Positions 21,780-32,850 of a stretch of 64,000 nt of DNA are shown here, piece by piece. Every line of letters begins with the position of its first letter. Position 1 is the stretch's first letter. Location of the stretch: positions 1,835,732 through 1,899,731 of the forward strand of contig NW_003314262.1 in the NCBI RefSeq assembly GCF_000143415.4, read 5' to 3'. The DNA is from Selaginella moellendorffii. Lineage: Eukaryota; Streptophyta; Lycopodiopsida; Selaginellales; Selaginellaceae. The notes under the pieces are model-generated. The model ran no database searches. It saw only the letters and a program-made list of their open reading frames with translations, and was not told where the DNA came from. Both the position numbers and the translations under genes were made by a program.

Positions 21780-22927
21780 TGTGCATATGACTTCACGTAT
21801 CGAAAGTTACCTGTCGACCAGTCCTTACGGACACTCTTACCTTACTGCCACAATGGCAGGAGGTCGGTATTGCTGGATCCTTTATTAGTCCCTCTTATTC
21901 AAGTGTTAGTAAACTGGAATTTGCATCTGTACTTGGCCGGATGAGCATAAGGAAGGAATTCCTAAGTGTCTATTTAGCTGAGCATACTCGGCCTGGCTTG
22001 TTAGTTCTCTTTTGCTCTGTCTTGCACTGGCTTGACAAGAACCCTCGCATATTGAGATTGGTCCCTCAATATTGCTACATGATAGCTTACCGTGTCTGCC
22101 AAACACCCTCGCTATCATGCCCTTTGTATTAGTCTCATTTCAGTCCCAAATGCTATTTATGGAAAGTGTCCAGATTTGTTGATTTGGCATATCTACGGAA
22201 TGTAGAGATCGGCTTGAACACAATGGTGTTTGTCCCGTGTCCAAATTCACAATCTAGGGACATTCCATATTTAGTAAGTTTCAAACTTGTCCCAGAGATT
22301 AACTCCTGATACTAATGGAGGCTTGGGGTGAAAGCCCAAAGCATGTGTTCCTCAAGGGGGGGGGGGTGGGGCTATGGGGGGTTCCAAATGTATAGTAGGG
22401 ATAGTGGGTAGGTTGGGCATGGCCGACTAACCTGAGGCATAGTCTAGCTCCCGCTTGCGTGCCTGTCCTTGTTCTACGTCCGGCTTGGGTCTAAGCCCAA
22501 GTTCCATTCCATGCTAGCTGGTGGAGTACCCATGTCCTCACGTTAGGCCATCGATATGCCGAAATAGCACTAGACTCCGTTTGGCTCCGTTTTGTGTGTT
22601 GGTCCTGGCATTAGGATGCTGGTTGCTCCAGGACTGTTCCAAGTCGCTCCGGGCTCCTGTCCCTTCGCTCCTTAGGCTGTATGCTCAGGAGTTGCTCCAT
22701 GGTTCGGTTCCATCACTCCTTGGCTCCATGCTTGGTAGTTTGGCACCATTCCTTCGTTCAGTGGCCCAAGGCCCTGAACCTTGGGTTCCACACCATTGTC
22801 CTTTGGACACATGGCATGTGACATGTGGCATCTGTCACGTGGCACAAAGAGGGTTTAGGTTCCGCTTCATGGTGTTATCCTATGGTAAATCACTATAGGA
22901 TAAAAGATAAAAACCACGTGCGCTACA
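21780..22927 (+). mobile_element. Solo LTR, chromovirus-related longer subfamily
   Basis: It begins TGTGCATATG, ends GTGCGCTACA, and is flanked by ATTGT / ATTAT, a 5-base duplication with one change. The first 750 bases are the reverse complement of the chromovirus LTR. The last 380 differ and match 56340-57053, which defines a second subfamily. Pol sequence resumes directly after it. Confidence 0.75.
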
Positions 22928-23109
22928 ATTATTTGCTGATGACTTGCCATTTCGGCATTTACATTCTCAATATCACCTTGAGGACAATCTTCTTTATTTT
23001 ATGGGGACGGATCTTGATGATGATTTATAGCTAATGATGCCTTAGATCTTTATTCCACACTTTCTTCATGCTTACCATAATTCTCCTATTGTAGACAAGC
23101 ATTATATGC

Positions 23110-23820
23110 TAAGAAGCTATTTTTTTTCTCAATTTTTCATGCTTTTTCCCTTTTACTTTGATACTCCAAACTTTTTTTTCTTCAAAGAGGGTGAAGGAGA
23201 TGGATAAAAGTTTAACCCCAATGATGAAGGAAAGACGAGTAAATATAATAGTAGAGCAAAAACAAAAGATATAAATTGTGGAATGAAGATAAATATAGTA
23301 AGTTCAAATGAAACATTAGTGAAGATGAACTGATATAATAGTTTAAATGAAGTTGATATGAATAATAAAGTGAGAATAAATGCAACAAGTCTAAATAGAG
23401 TTAATGGTTTAAAACTTTTTTTCCTTCAAAGAAGGGATAAAGAGAATATGGAGGAATAAAGTGAATTTAAGTTAAATTAATTTAGAGGTTGATTAAAGGG
23501 AAGACAAAGAAGTAAGTTTTGCTAATGGTCGTGAGTCTAAGTTATTAGTGGTTTCAAAAAATGATTAGTAGACAAACTTAAATTTAGAATATATTGTTTA
23601 CTACAATATTGTTTTGTGGATTACAATGGCTCTCAAAATCTTTTTCTTTAGTTCAAAGTTATGGCTTTTAAGTTGGTTCAAGCATTTGGCAATTGAAAAT
23701 AGAGTTGTAATTGGTTCATCAAAATTATATAGTTGATTGATGCTTGTTCTATGGCTTTAGGTTTTATTTTTTATTTTAAATATTATCAACTATGTTAAGT
23801 GGTTTTATAAAAGCTTCAAG
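23110..23820 (+). mobile_element. Fragment of an AT-rich LTR-element family (inverted relative to 36100-37000)
   Basis: Reading 36170-36860 on the opposite strand gives the same succession of words: a T-rich tract with TTCTTCAAAGAGGG, repeated AATAGTGGAGT-like units, and a GGCTTTAGGTTTT region. No ORF survives. It lies directly upstream of the better gypsy gag, where that element's 5' LTR would be expected. Confidence 0.55.
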
Positions 23821-23893
23821 TTCTTGTAGCAATCTATACTCTCCTAGAGAAAGCTCCAAATATTCTTTTGCTCTTTCTTTTTCATTCATCTCT

Positions 23894-24826
23894 ATGGCAG
23901 ATCAGCAATCTCCTCCTTTGACTCTTGAGCAGTAGTTGGTACAATTGCTTGATGCTATACGCTTGCAATTGAACAACCAAACTCAGTTGATGGCGGCATT
24001 CACGGCACATGGTACAACTCCTCCTGCTCTTGGTGCCAATCCTCGCGTTCGGCTGGAGTTCTTTCGCGGGAATCCTGGGGATGATGTGTACCATTGGTTT
24101 GATCACTTTACGGTGATTGCCACATATCATTCTTGGGATGATGCTCGACGTTTGCATGAGTTTCCCATGTGTCTCCAAGGGATGGCATTGCAGTGGTACA
24201 ACGGTTTGGGAGCAGCCACTTGCGGGGATTGGAGTGTTCTTCTGGATGTCTTCAAACGCGCATTCGGACATGTCGATGACTGTGATGATGCTTTCCAACA
24301 ATTGCATCGTCTTCGTCAAGGGCCATCTGAGTCAGTGATGCAATTTGGTGTTCGTTTCCGAAGTCTTTTGCTTCGTGCGGAGCCAAATATGTCGGAGCGG
24401 ATCAAGCTAGGAATGTTGTGGCCAGCACTTCGTCAAGATCTTGTCGGACTTGTGCATGCACTTGCTCCCGCCACCCTTGACGATGTTCTTCGCTTGGCAC
24501 AACGTTATGAGACGTCGCCTCTTCCACTTCTCACTGCACGTCCTTCAGCTCCACTTTCTGTGGGTGATGGTCCTGTTCCAATGGAGGTTGATGCTGTTGT
24601 TGCGCGAGTCCAAGGTCAAGGGCAAGGACGTGGTCGTGGCCGTGATGTTCGCTGCTGGGCATATGATGAAGTTGGTCATACTTATCGGCGTTGTCGGCGT
24701 TTTCCGGATTGGCGACCTCCATTTCCTGGGTGGAGACCTTGGCATCAGCAATGTCCCGTTGGTGCTGCTGCAATAGATGGTTTGGACATTGAGATGCATC
24801 CAGGAAACGAGGAGTCGCGCGAGTAA
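23894..24826 (+). pseudogene. Ty3/gypsy gag (copy 2), with an in-frame TAG near its start
   Basis: The frame opens at ATG 23894 and meets TAG at 23933-23935 after 13 codons, then runs 296 codons to 24826. It has a capsid-like core (DVYHWFDHFTVIATYHSWDD, LQGMALQWYNGL, VMQFGVRFRSLLLRAEP), an Arg/Gly-rich part and a zinc-knuckle-like CWAYDEVGHTYRRC in which the second cysteine of CCHC is lacking. The TAG is also present in decayed copy 1 (14958-14960). It is followed by pol in another frame. Confidence 0.75.
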
Positions 24827-24840
24827 CGGAGGGACCTTGC

Positions 24841-25502
24841 GTGAATAAGTCAGTGACCCCTCCATCTTTCTTTTGGGAGTATCATCAAGGGGTTCACTCA
24901 GCACCAGTTCATCCAGTGTTTACTTTCCAAGCTCATCTTTATAACAAGAGGTCTCCTATTATTCTCTCCGTGTTGGTTGATACAGGTTCGAGTTTATCTT
25001 CTATTACTCGACTTGTTGCCACACATTGTCATCTACACTTGCGTCGTGCGGAAGAACCAATTTTCATTCTTTATGGCAATGGCCATACACATGCATGTGC
25101 ACGGGATGAGGCAGACCTGGTTGTGTGTGTGGGCGATCTCGAGCTTGAGTTGCAGTCGTTGCAGGTGGTGCCGAGTCAAGCTTTTGACCTCATTTTTGGT
25201 ATGGATTGGTTGCAGTGCAATCATGCCAAGTGTGACTTTGAGGCTTCTTCCCCTTGTCTTATACTTCCTTACGTTTCATCCATTCCTCTCACTTCTATAC
25301 CTCTTTGTCCCTCTACTTCTACCTCTGCTCCCATTACTTTTGTTTCCCCACTCTTTCCTCCTGTGTTTCTATCTTGTTCTGCTCTTCCCTTTTTCGATCC
25401 CTCCGACAATCTTTGTGTTGCAGCAGTTGACCGGCTCATGAAGGAGTATTCTGATCTCTTTGACTTTGACCTATCGTCTGGAGCCAAGATTGCCACACGT
25501 CA
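24841..25502 (+). pseudogene. Ty3/gypsy protease and start of pol (copy 2, first half)
   Basis: An aspartic protease with the VDTGSSLSSITR active site and FDLIFGMDWL, followed by a Pro/Ser/Thr-rich linker and the segment leading to reverse transcriptase. There is no ATG; it would be made by frameshift or reinitiation after gag. It is cut at the target site CGTCA (25498-25502) by the chromovirus. The reading frame continues exactly at 32851. Confidence 0.8.
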
Positions 25503-26422
25503 TGTAGCGCACTTGAATTTGGAGCCGAACTCCAAGCCTGTTGCACTACGAAACGAGGGTCCAGTACAATCCCACGAGCACCAACTCCCCGTATCCAGCA
25601 CCTGCACGCAAAATGGTGTCAGATGGAGTTTGGCACAATTTTGGCATACCGGTGGCCTAACGCGAGGAGGAGGGTACTCCATTGACTAGAGCAGCATGGA
25701 GCTTGGGCTTAGACCCAAGCCGGACGCAGAACAAGGAGCGACACAGCCCAGCGGGAGCCAAACTAATGTCTCAGGCGGTCGGACATGCATTCCAACCACT
25801 ATCCCTACTATATATTTGGAACCCCCCACAACCCCCCCCCCCCCTTGAGGGACACACGCTTTGGGCTTTCACCCCAAGCCTCCCTTAGTACCAGGAGTTA
25901 GTCTCTGGGACAAGTTCGAAACTTACTAAATATGGAATGGCTTTAGATTTGCGAATTTGGACACGGGACGAACACCATTGGGTTCAGGCCGATCTCTACA
26001 TTCTGTAGATATGCCAAATGAGTGAATCTAGACACTTTCCATAAATAGCATATGGGACCGAAATGAGACCAACACTAAGGGCATGATAGCGAGGGTGTTT
26101 GGCAGACACGGTAAGCTATCATCAATCGAATATTGAGGGACTAGTCTCAATATCACGGGGGTTCCCAGCACTAGCAAGTGCAAGTCAGCGAATGAGTTTC
26201 TCTAACCAGGTCAAGTATGCTTGACAAATAGCATGTAGGAATTCCGTCCTTATGCTCATCTGGTCAAGTGCACATGCGATGACCAGTTTTTCAACTAGCT
26301 TGAGTGGAGACCATAAAAGGGACCAGCAGTACCGACCTCCTGCCGTCGTGGCAGTAAGGAAAGAGTGCCCGTAAGGACTGGCCGATAAGTATCTTTCGAT
26401 ACCCGAAGTCACATTCGCGACA
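25503..26422 (-). repeat. 3' LTR of the chromovirus
   Basis: This 920-bp LTR pairs with 31938-32850. It contains a C run at about 25830 and the GTGAAAGCCCAAAGC word (minus strand, about 25857-25871) shared with other LTR families in this window. Confidence 0.92.
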
Positions 26423-26440
26423 CTCTCCCCCCCTTGGGGA
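26423..26440 (-). other. Polypurine tract of the chromovirus
   Basis: On the minus strand this reads AAGGGGGGGAGAG directly before the 3' LTR, the normal place and composition for the plus-strand primer of an LTR retrotransposon. Confidence 0.8.
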
Positions 26441-27030
26441 AGATCGACATCCTTGTCGATGCATACCCAAGTCTAGCAAACCGTCAAGGAAACAACTTTG
26501 AAAGTTAATGGAAAGCACACTATTGGGAAATACACCGACTTAAATGAGTTATGGAATGACCTCTCCTCTACGTCCAAAGATGTTAAGACCCAGACACCCT
26601 CCGGCCGTCGCCGACAAGGAAATGACCAACGGAGTTAGCCACCCTTGCTGCTTTGAGTACCACTCAGCTTACAAAGGAATGATACATCCCTGCCTGCAGG
26701 GATTTAGGGAGAAGGCCAGAGGCCCAACTGCCCCTGAGCAAGAAATCAACCCTGTCGGGAAGATTTAGACAACTATTATAAACTGGCAGAGTAAGTTGTT
26801 TACACGACCACGCCCCTTTTTCGAAAAGGAGTCATCGAGAGAGAGGCAGGGACTTGTGATCAGTCTATAATAGTTATCCCCATGGTTATGGATTGGACCC
26901 ATGCACCGAAGTGCCGAAGTCAGCCTGCCAAAACTGACCCAAGTACAAATGATCGAGAGAAACGACACTTTGAGTGATAGAAATATTTTACTTTATTAAT
27001 TTGCAAGATTTATTACAAGATTTACAAAAG

Positions 27031-30000
27031 CTAGGCTTTATTATGATTCTCATACTCCATGACAAGCTCACGAGCATGGGTAAGATTACTAAGAGGTTCC
27101 CAAGTTGATTCACAAGTCGGGTAACCTTTCCACTTAACTAGATATTCCTTTGCACGACCACCACGTTTCCGCGACAAGCCAGAATGCTTTCAACTTCGTA
27201 TTCAGGTTCACCATCCACAACATCTGGTGGCGGACGAATCTCCCCTTGACGTGCATCATCCATAGTGTAAGGAGCCAATAGATTGGCATGAAATACATTA
27301 TGAACATTGGACATCTCCGTAGGCAGATCCAACCGATAGGATACATCACCAAGACGTTTTAGCACCCGATAGGGTCCAACATATCTCGGCAAGAGCTTCC
27401 GAGACAAAGAACCCTTAATATTCAAGTTTCGGGAAGATAGCCACACCTGATCTCCCACTTGATAGGATACATCCTGACGATGTTGATCCTTATCACGTCG
27501 ATACCTATCCTGAGCTTTGCCCATCGCCTCAGTAGCTCTAGACCAGCCTTGGCGTAGCTGCTCCGCATAAGTTTCAACGGTTGGGACCAACACTTCGGTC
27601 ATTGGTTTTGGTACAACGATCTGTTGAGGTACCCCACGAGCATTTCCTTGCAGCATCTCCCATGGAGAACAGCCTATAGCACTGTGAAATGTGTTGTTAT
27701 AACATATTTCTGCTGTATCCAAATGCTCAACCCAGTCGCGTTGGTCCGCCATGACATAGTACCGCAGATAATCCTCAACTTGAGCATTCATGCGTTCGGT
27801 CTGCCCATCAGTCTGAGGATGATAAGCTGTACTAAACTTCAACTTGGTACCGAACAACTGGAATAGTGTGCCCCAAAACTTCCCCGTAAACCTCGAATCC
27901 CTATCCGAGATCATCTTTTTAGGAAGACCACGAACCCGCACTACTTCATGGAAAAAGAGCTTTGCTGCTTGTTTCGCATTCACTGTTCCCACAGTTGGAA
28001 TGAAGTGTGCAATCTTCGACAACCGATCCACAACCACCATCAAAGTATCATAACCCTTAGATTTCGGCAAGCAAGTGACGAAATCAAGTGTCACACTTTG
28101 AAATGGCCATGCCGGTGCTGGAATGCACTGCAACTTTCCAGCCTGCTTCTCAGTTCTACGCTTACATTGCTGGCATATAGGGCAGGAACGGACATAATCC
28201 GCTACATCACCTTCCATACCAGCCCAGAAAAATCCCTTTTTCAACGAAGCAAGAGTCTTTCGCTGTCCACCATGTCCCGCTGCTGGAACATCACGATGTT
28301 CCCGCAGAAATAACTGCTGCAGATCCTTAGAGGGAAGATAGAATCTTTCTTGCTTATAGAATATAAGCCCATCCCGAATTGAGAACTGAAGCTTCGCATT
28401 AGTGCGACTAGCAACTTTTGCTGCTTCGCTACCAGGGCTCTGCTTCAACAACCCCGCGCGGCATAAGATTGCCTTCGCCAATGGATCATTTCCATATGAA
28501 GTCCGAACGTCCTCCAACCAGTCCGAATTGATGGCTGATATTGCTCGGAACTGAGCCTGTCGACTCAATGCATCCGGAACAATATTGTCTTTACCAGGTT
28601 TATATATGATTTCGATATCATATCTAGCAAGCTTCTCTTGCCAACGAGCCTGCTTTGGCATAAGCTTAGGCTGCATAGCAAAGTAGCTTAGTGTGTTACT
28701 ATCTGTATAAACCTTGGTGTGTCCACCCAAGTAGTGTCTCCAGTGTTCTAGGGCCGACACTATAGCAAACATCTCTTTCTCATGCGTTGGCCATCTTCGT
28801 TGAGTTTCATCCAATTTCTTGGAGTAGAACGCAATAGGACAACCATGTCGCCTTAGCGTAACACCAACCGCTTTGTCACAATCTTGCTGCAACACGGCAC
28901 CGATAGCATAGCCAGATGCATCACAATGCACTTCGAAAGGTTTATCAAGATCTGGGATCCTGAGAACAGGAACCGTAGTCAAGATCTCCTTCAACCGTGT
29001 GAAAGCACGCTGGCAAGCTGGTGTCCAATGAAACGGAATACTACTCTTCGTCAACTCAGTCAACGGAAGAGCAATCCTTGCAAAATTGCGGACAAACTTG
29101 CGATAGTATCCCACCAAACCGAGAAAGGATCGAACATCTGATATAGTGGTCGGAACTTCCCAGGACTTCACTGCTTCCATCTTGTTTGGATCGACCTCAA
29201 TCACGCCACCACCAACTATATGTCCGAGAAAGTTTACGCACAATTGTCCAAAAGCGCATTTACTTTCCTTAGCATACAGTTTGTGTTCGCGCAACTTCTG
29301 AAACACCAGCTCCAAGTGTTTCAAATGATCCTCCAACGTTTCACTAAAGACTAGAACATCGTCGATATATAGGACAACAAATGCATCCAAATAATCTCCG
29401 AATATTCTATCCATCATAGTGCTGAACGTTGCTGGAGCATTGCATAACCCGAACGGCATGACAAGGAACTCATAAGATCCGTACCGAGTCTTAAAGGCTG
29501 TCTTCTCCACATCCTGATCCGCCACCCGTATTTGATGATACCCAGACCGCAAATCAAGTCGCGTAAAATACTTAGCCTTTAAGAGTTGGTCAAACAAGTC
29601 ATCAATGCGAGGCAAAGGATAACTGTTTTTAACCATGATCTTATTGAGTGCCCGATAGTCAATACACATCCTCATGGTTCTGTCCTTTTTCATAACGAAG
29701 AGGACCGGTGCTCCATAAGGTGACTTGCTTGGTCGGATATGACCTTTGTCAAGAAGCTCCGTGACTTGCTTCTTGAGTTCAGCCATCTCCTTGATGTTCA
29801 ACCGATATGGAGCTTTCGTAGGTGGTTTAGAACCCGGAATAACCTCAATCTGATGATCAACCTTAGGGCTAGGAGGTAGCCCTGGTGGCAAATCCTTCGG
29901 GAAGATATCCTGATTCCTCGCCAACAACTCCAATATCTTCTTTGGTACAAGATCAACCCCGTCACCAATTTTAATTGAGTCACCAATACCCTCAGCTTCC

Positions 30001-31250
30001 ATCACTTGAACCCAAAAGGTTTGACATCCCCTCTTAGCTGCTTTTTGAGCGGCCCTCGCAGTCAGGAACTTTGCATCCCAATCTTTTGAGGAACGCTTTT
30101 GCAACTGAAAGGATACATCAGGATGTCCTTCTGACTTCAATGTGATACGACTTTGTCCAGCACCATAAATCCCTTTTATATACTTGTTGAAGAAATTTAT
30201 ACCAAACACCATCTGAAAATCTGGTATCTTCAACACTACCAAGTCCACTCTTTCTTTCCACTTGGATATCTTTATTGGAACATCACTCACAAACTTTCTG
30301 GCTACTTGCCCACCTTCCTCAAACCGGAAGTGCATAGGCGACATTTGCTTAGCATTCAATCCTAACAACTTAACTAAGTCTTCGGATATCACACTGTGCG
30401 TAGCTCCCGTGTCAATCATCACTCGGATTCGGTGTCCACGGACAAAGCCTACCAGATACATCAACGGATCAGTGTTTGCATTGACTGCAAGAAAAGCTTG
30501 AGGAAAGCAACGAAAGTTACTCACCTCTTCTTCCTCATAGTCTGCATTGACCAACTCGTCAACCCCTTCAGCTTCACCACCACCGTCTTCCCTCATGACA
30601 TTAACTCGAGACCTTGTCTTATGCTTGTTGGGACATTCCGAGGACCTATGTCCCGACTCTCCACAATGGAAGCAATGACCCACACTACCCGTTCCGCTAG
30701 GAGCAGGTTTTGCAGGTTGCTGTTGCTTGTACCCACCAGGAGGAGGAACAGAGGGCCTAGGACCAGAAGAAGCTGCTGGTGGTCTCCAACCACCACCACC
30801 TTTATTCACCGTAGCTTGTGAGCCCCTAGGGCGGTACCTACTTTCCACCCTTTGTTTCCGATCACCTTGCTTATTCCCAGAATTCCTATTCTTATCCAAG
30901 TTACCAGCATAAGGTTGCTGATATTGTTCCATGAGCGAGTGACTAAAGGCAACTTGCTGCACTACCTCCTTACACTCCAGGTATATCTTCGGCTTAAACT
31001 TCAAGATCTCATTACAAGAAAGTGAACTTAAACCCTCCAAGAAATAACTCCGAGCATCTTCGTCACTCATATTTGCAATCATAATGCGCTTCTGAGCAAA
31101 TGCATTAACGTAATGCATAAGGTCCCCTCGCTGCTTTAACCGCCGCAGCTCTGCGCGAAGTCTTAGACCAAGATCATCCGGCAAGTATTCTTTACGGATA
31201 CGAGACTGCATCTTGGTCCAACTTCTAGTCTGCCCTTTTTCAGCACACAC
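27031..31250 (-). pseudogene. Chromovirus gag(C-terminal)-pol polyprotein with chromodomain
   Basis: From 31250 the frame is open for 1370 codons. Order: end of gag; zinc knuckle [14 protein letters not shown] (about residue 195-210); protease [12 protein letters not shown]; reverse transcriptase with YIDDVLVF; RNase H starting [12 protein letters not shown]; integrase with its HHCC region and [12 protein letters not shown]; then [19 protein letters not shown] frameshift near 27150-27175 ends this frame at 27138. The neighbouring frame continues with chromodomain residues ([19 protein letters not shown]) to a stop at 27031. Chromodomains steer integration to heterochromatin in this lineage. 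Confidence 0.9.
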
Positions 31251-31793
31251 CTAGCACCACCAAGTTTTGGCATGATCGGTGAGAAAGGATTGCGCGCACG
31301 CAACTTTCGTACGATCATCTACGTTTGCCGCTATGAAATAGTTTTCCATATCGTAGACCTAGTCTTCCAAAACTCGATAGTCCCGCATGCCTCTGAAATT
31401 GGGTGGTTTTGGAGGCTTGAACTTTGAAACTCGTGCAACCGGGGGCGGCTGCAAAACTTCATTGTCCTCAGAACTAGAGGAGGAGTCCAGTTGCTTAGGC
31501 TTGATTGGTTTAGCTGCCTCAGCTTCTTTCTTCCTCTTCTTGTTCTCCTTCTTCAATTTGTGAATCTCCTTTCGCAAATTCTCGATCTCGACTTCATGAG
31601 CCGTGCGCTGTAGTGCTGCAGCATTTGGCTCATCCTCTTCCGACTTGGCCTCAGCCCCTTCCGCAGCATCTCTAGTAGGAGTTTCCTCCTCTCGATTTGC
31701 CCATCTAGAGGTTTCAGCATCATCAGCACGGTTCCTCTTCACCATCCTGCTAGCTGCATGCATGCCTCTATCAGTAACTGAACATGAGTACAA
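31251..31793 (-). pseudogene. Chromovirus gag, N-terminal part, with two in-frame TAG codons
   Basis: Gag opens at or shortly after 31793 and shares the pol frame. It has a Lys/Glu-rich coiled region (ENLRKEIHKLKKENKKRKKE), an acidic-serine patch and a PPKPPNFRGMRDYRVLED motif. TAG codons follow at 31359-31361 and 31251-31253. At the first, the decayed relative at 61705 has Trp, so a TGG-to-TAG change is likely. Confidence 0.8.
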
Positions 31794-31917
31794 CGTTCTT
31801 ACCGAATGGTGCTATCCAACTAATCCTACACAAGTCGCTTTGGATCTACTAGAAAAGTCTTTGTGTATGTAACTTGAGTCAGAAAATCCGACAAAAGTTG
31901 GATAGAAATCGCTAAGA

Positions 31918-31937
31918 CAATTTCTCTGATACCAAAT
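31918..31937 (-). other. Primer-binding site of the chromovirus
   Basis: On the minus strand, TTTGGTATCAGAG directly follows the 5' LTR end. It is complementary to the 3' end of initiator tRNA-Met, the usual primer of plant chromoviruses. Confidence 0.85.
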
Positions 31938-32850
31938 GTAGCACACCTGAATTTGGAGCCGAACTCCAAGCTCGTTGCACTATGAAACGAGGGTCCGGTA
32001 CAATCCCACGAGCACCAGCTCCCCGTATCCAGCACCTGCACGCAAAATGGTGTCAGACGGAGTCTGGCACAATTTTGGCATACACCGCGAGGAGGAGGGT
32101 ACTCCACTGACTAGAGTAGCGTGGAGCTTGGGCTTAGACCCAAGCCAGACGCAGAACAAGGAGCGACACAGCCCAGCGGGAGCCAAACTAATGTCTCAGG
32201 CGGTTGGACATGCATTCCAACCACTATCCCTACTATATATTTGGAACCCCCCACAGCCCCCCCCCCCCCCCCTTGAGGGACACACGCTTTGGGCTTTCAC
32301 CCCAAGCCTCCCTTAGTACCAGGAGTTAGTCTCTGGGACAAGTCTGAAACTTACTAAATATGGAATGGCCTTAGATTTGCGAATTTGGACACGGGACGAA
32401 CACCATTGTGTTCAGGCCGATCTCTACATTCTGTAGATATGCCAAATGAGTGAATCTAGACACTTTCCATAAATAGCATATGGGACCGAAATGAGACCAA
32501 CACTAAGGGCATGATAGCGAGGGTGTTTGGCAGACACGGTAAGCTATCATCAATCAAATATTGAGGGACTAGTCTCAATATCACGGGGGTTCCCAACACT
32601 AGCAAGTGCAAGTCAGCGAATGAGTTTCTCTAACCAGGTCAAGTATGCTTGACAAATAGCATGTAGGAATTCCGTCCTTATGCTCATCTAGTCAAGTGCA
32701 CATGCGATGACCAGTTTCTCAACTAGCTTGAGTGGAGACCATAAAAGGGACCAGCAGTACCGACCTCCTGCCGTCGTGGCAGTAAGGAAAGAGTGCCCGT
32801 AAGGACTGGCCGACAAGTATCTTTCGATACCCGAAGTCACATTCGCGACA
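31938..32850 (-). repeat. 5' LTR of the chromovirus
   Basis: This 913-bp LTR pairs with 25503-26422. The main differences are a 10-base gap near 32080, C-run length near 32260 and scattered transitions. Confidence 0.92.

Larger units (their letters stand above)
14605..23105 (+). mobile_element. Badly decayed Ty3/gypsy element (copy 1), interrupted by insertions
   Basis: Remnants of LTR (14605-14700, like 35671-35790), leader and gag (14895-15240, continuing at 18345), protease, reverse transcriptase, RNase H and linker (to 21779 and 22928-23105) follow the order of the better copy at 23894-35640. Differences are mainly C-to-T and G-to-A, and no long ORF is left. Insertions are solo LTRs at 15241-18339 and 21780-22927. 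Gag and the region after RNase H each occur twice in part, so deletions and duplications, or a second fragment, are involved. Confidence 0.8.
25503..32850 (-). mobile_element. Complete chromovirus (Ty3/gypsy with chromodomain), nested in gypsy copy 2
   Basis: LTRs lie at 25503-26422 (3') and 31938-32850 (5'). They begin TGTCGCGAATG and end GCTACA on the minus strand, with the perfect 5-base target duplication CGTCA at 25498 and 32851. Directly after the 5' LTR is TTTGGTATCAGAG, a primer site for initiator tRNA-Met. Directly before the 3' LTR is the purine tract AAGGGGGGGAGAG. One gag-pol frame spans 31793-27138 with two TAG stops in gag; a frameshift precedes the chromodomain. The LTRs differ by scattered transitions, a 10-base gap and the length of the C run, so the insertion is not recent. 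Structure is complete but coding is broken. Confidence 0.92.
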
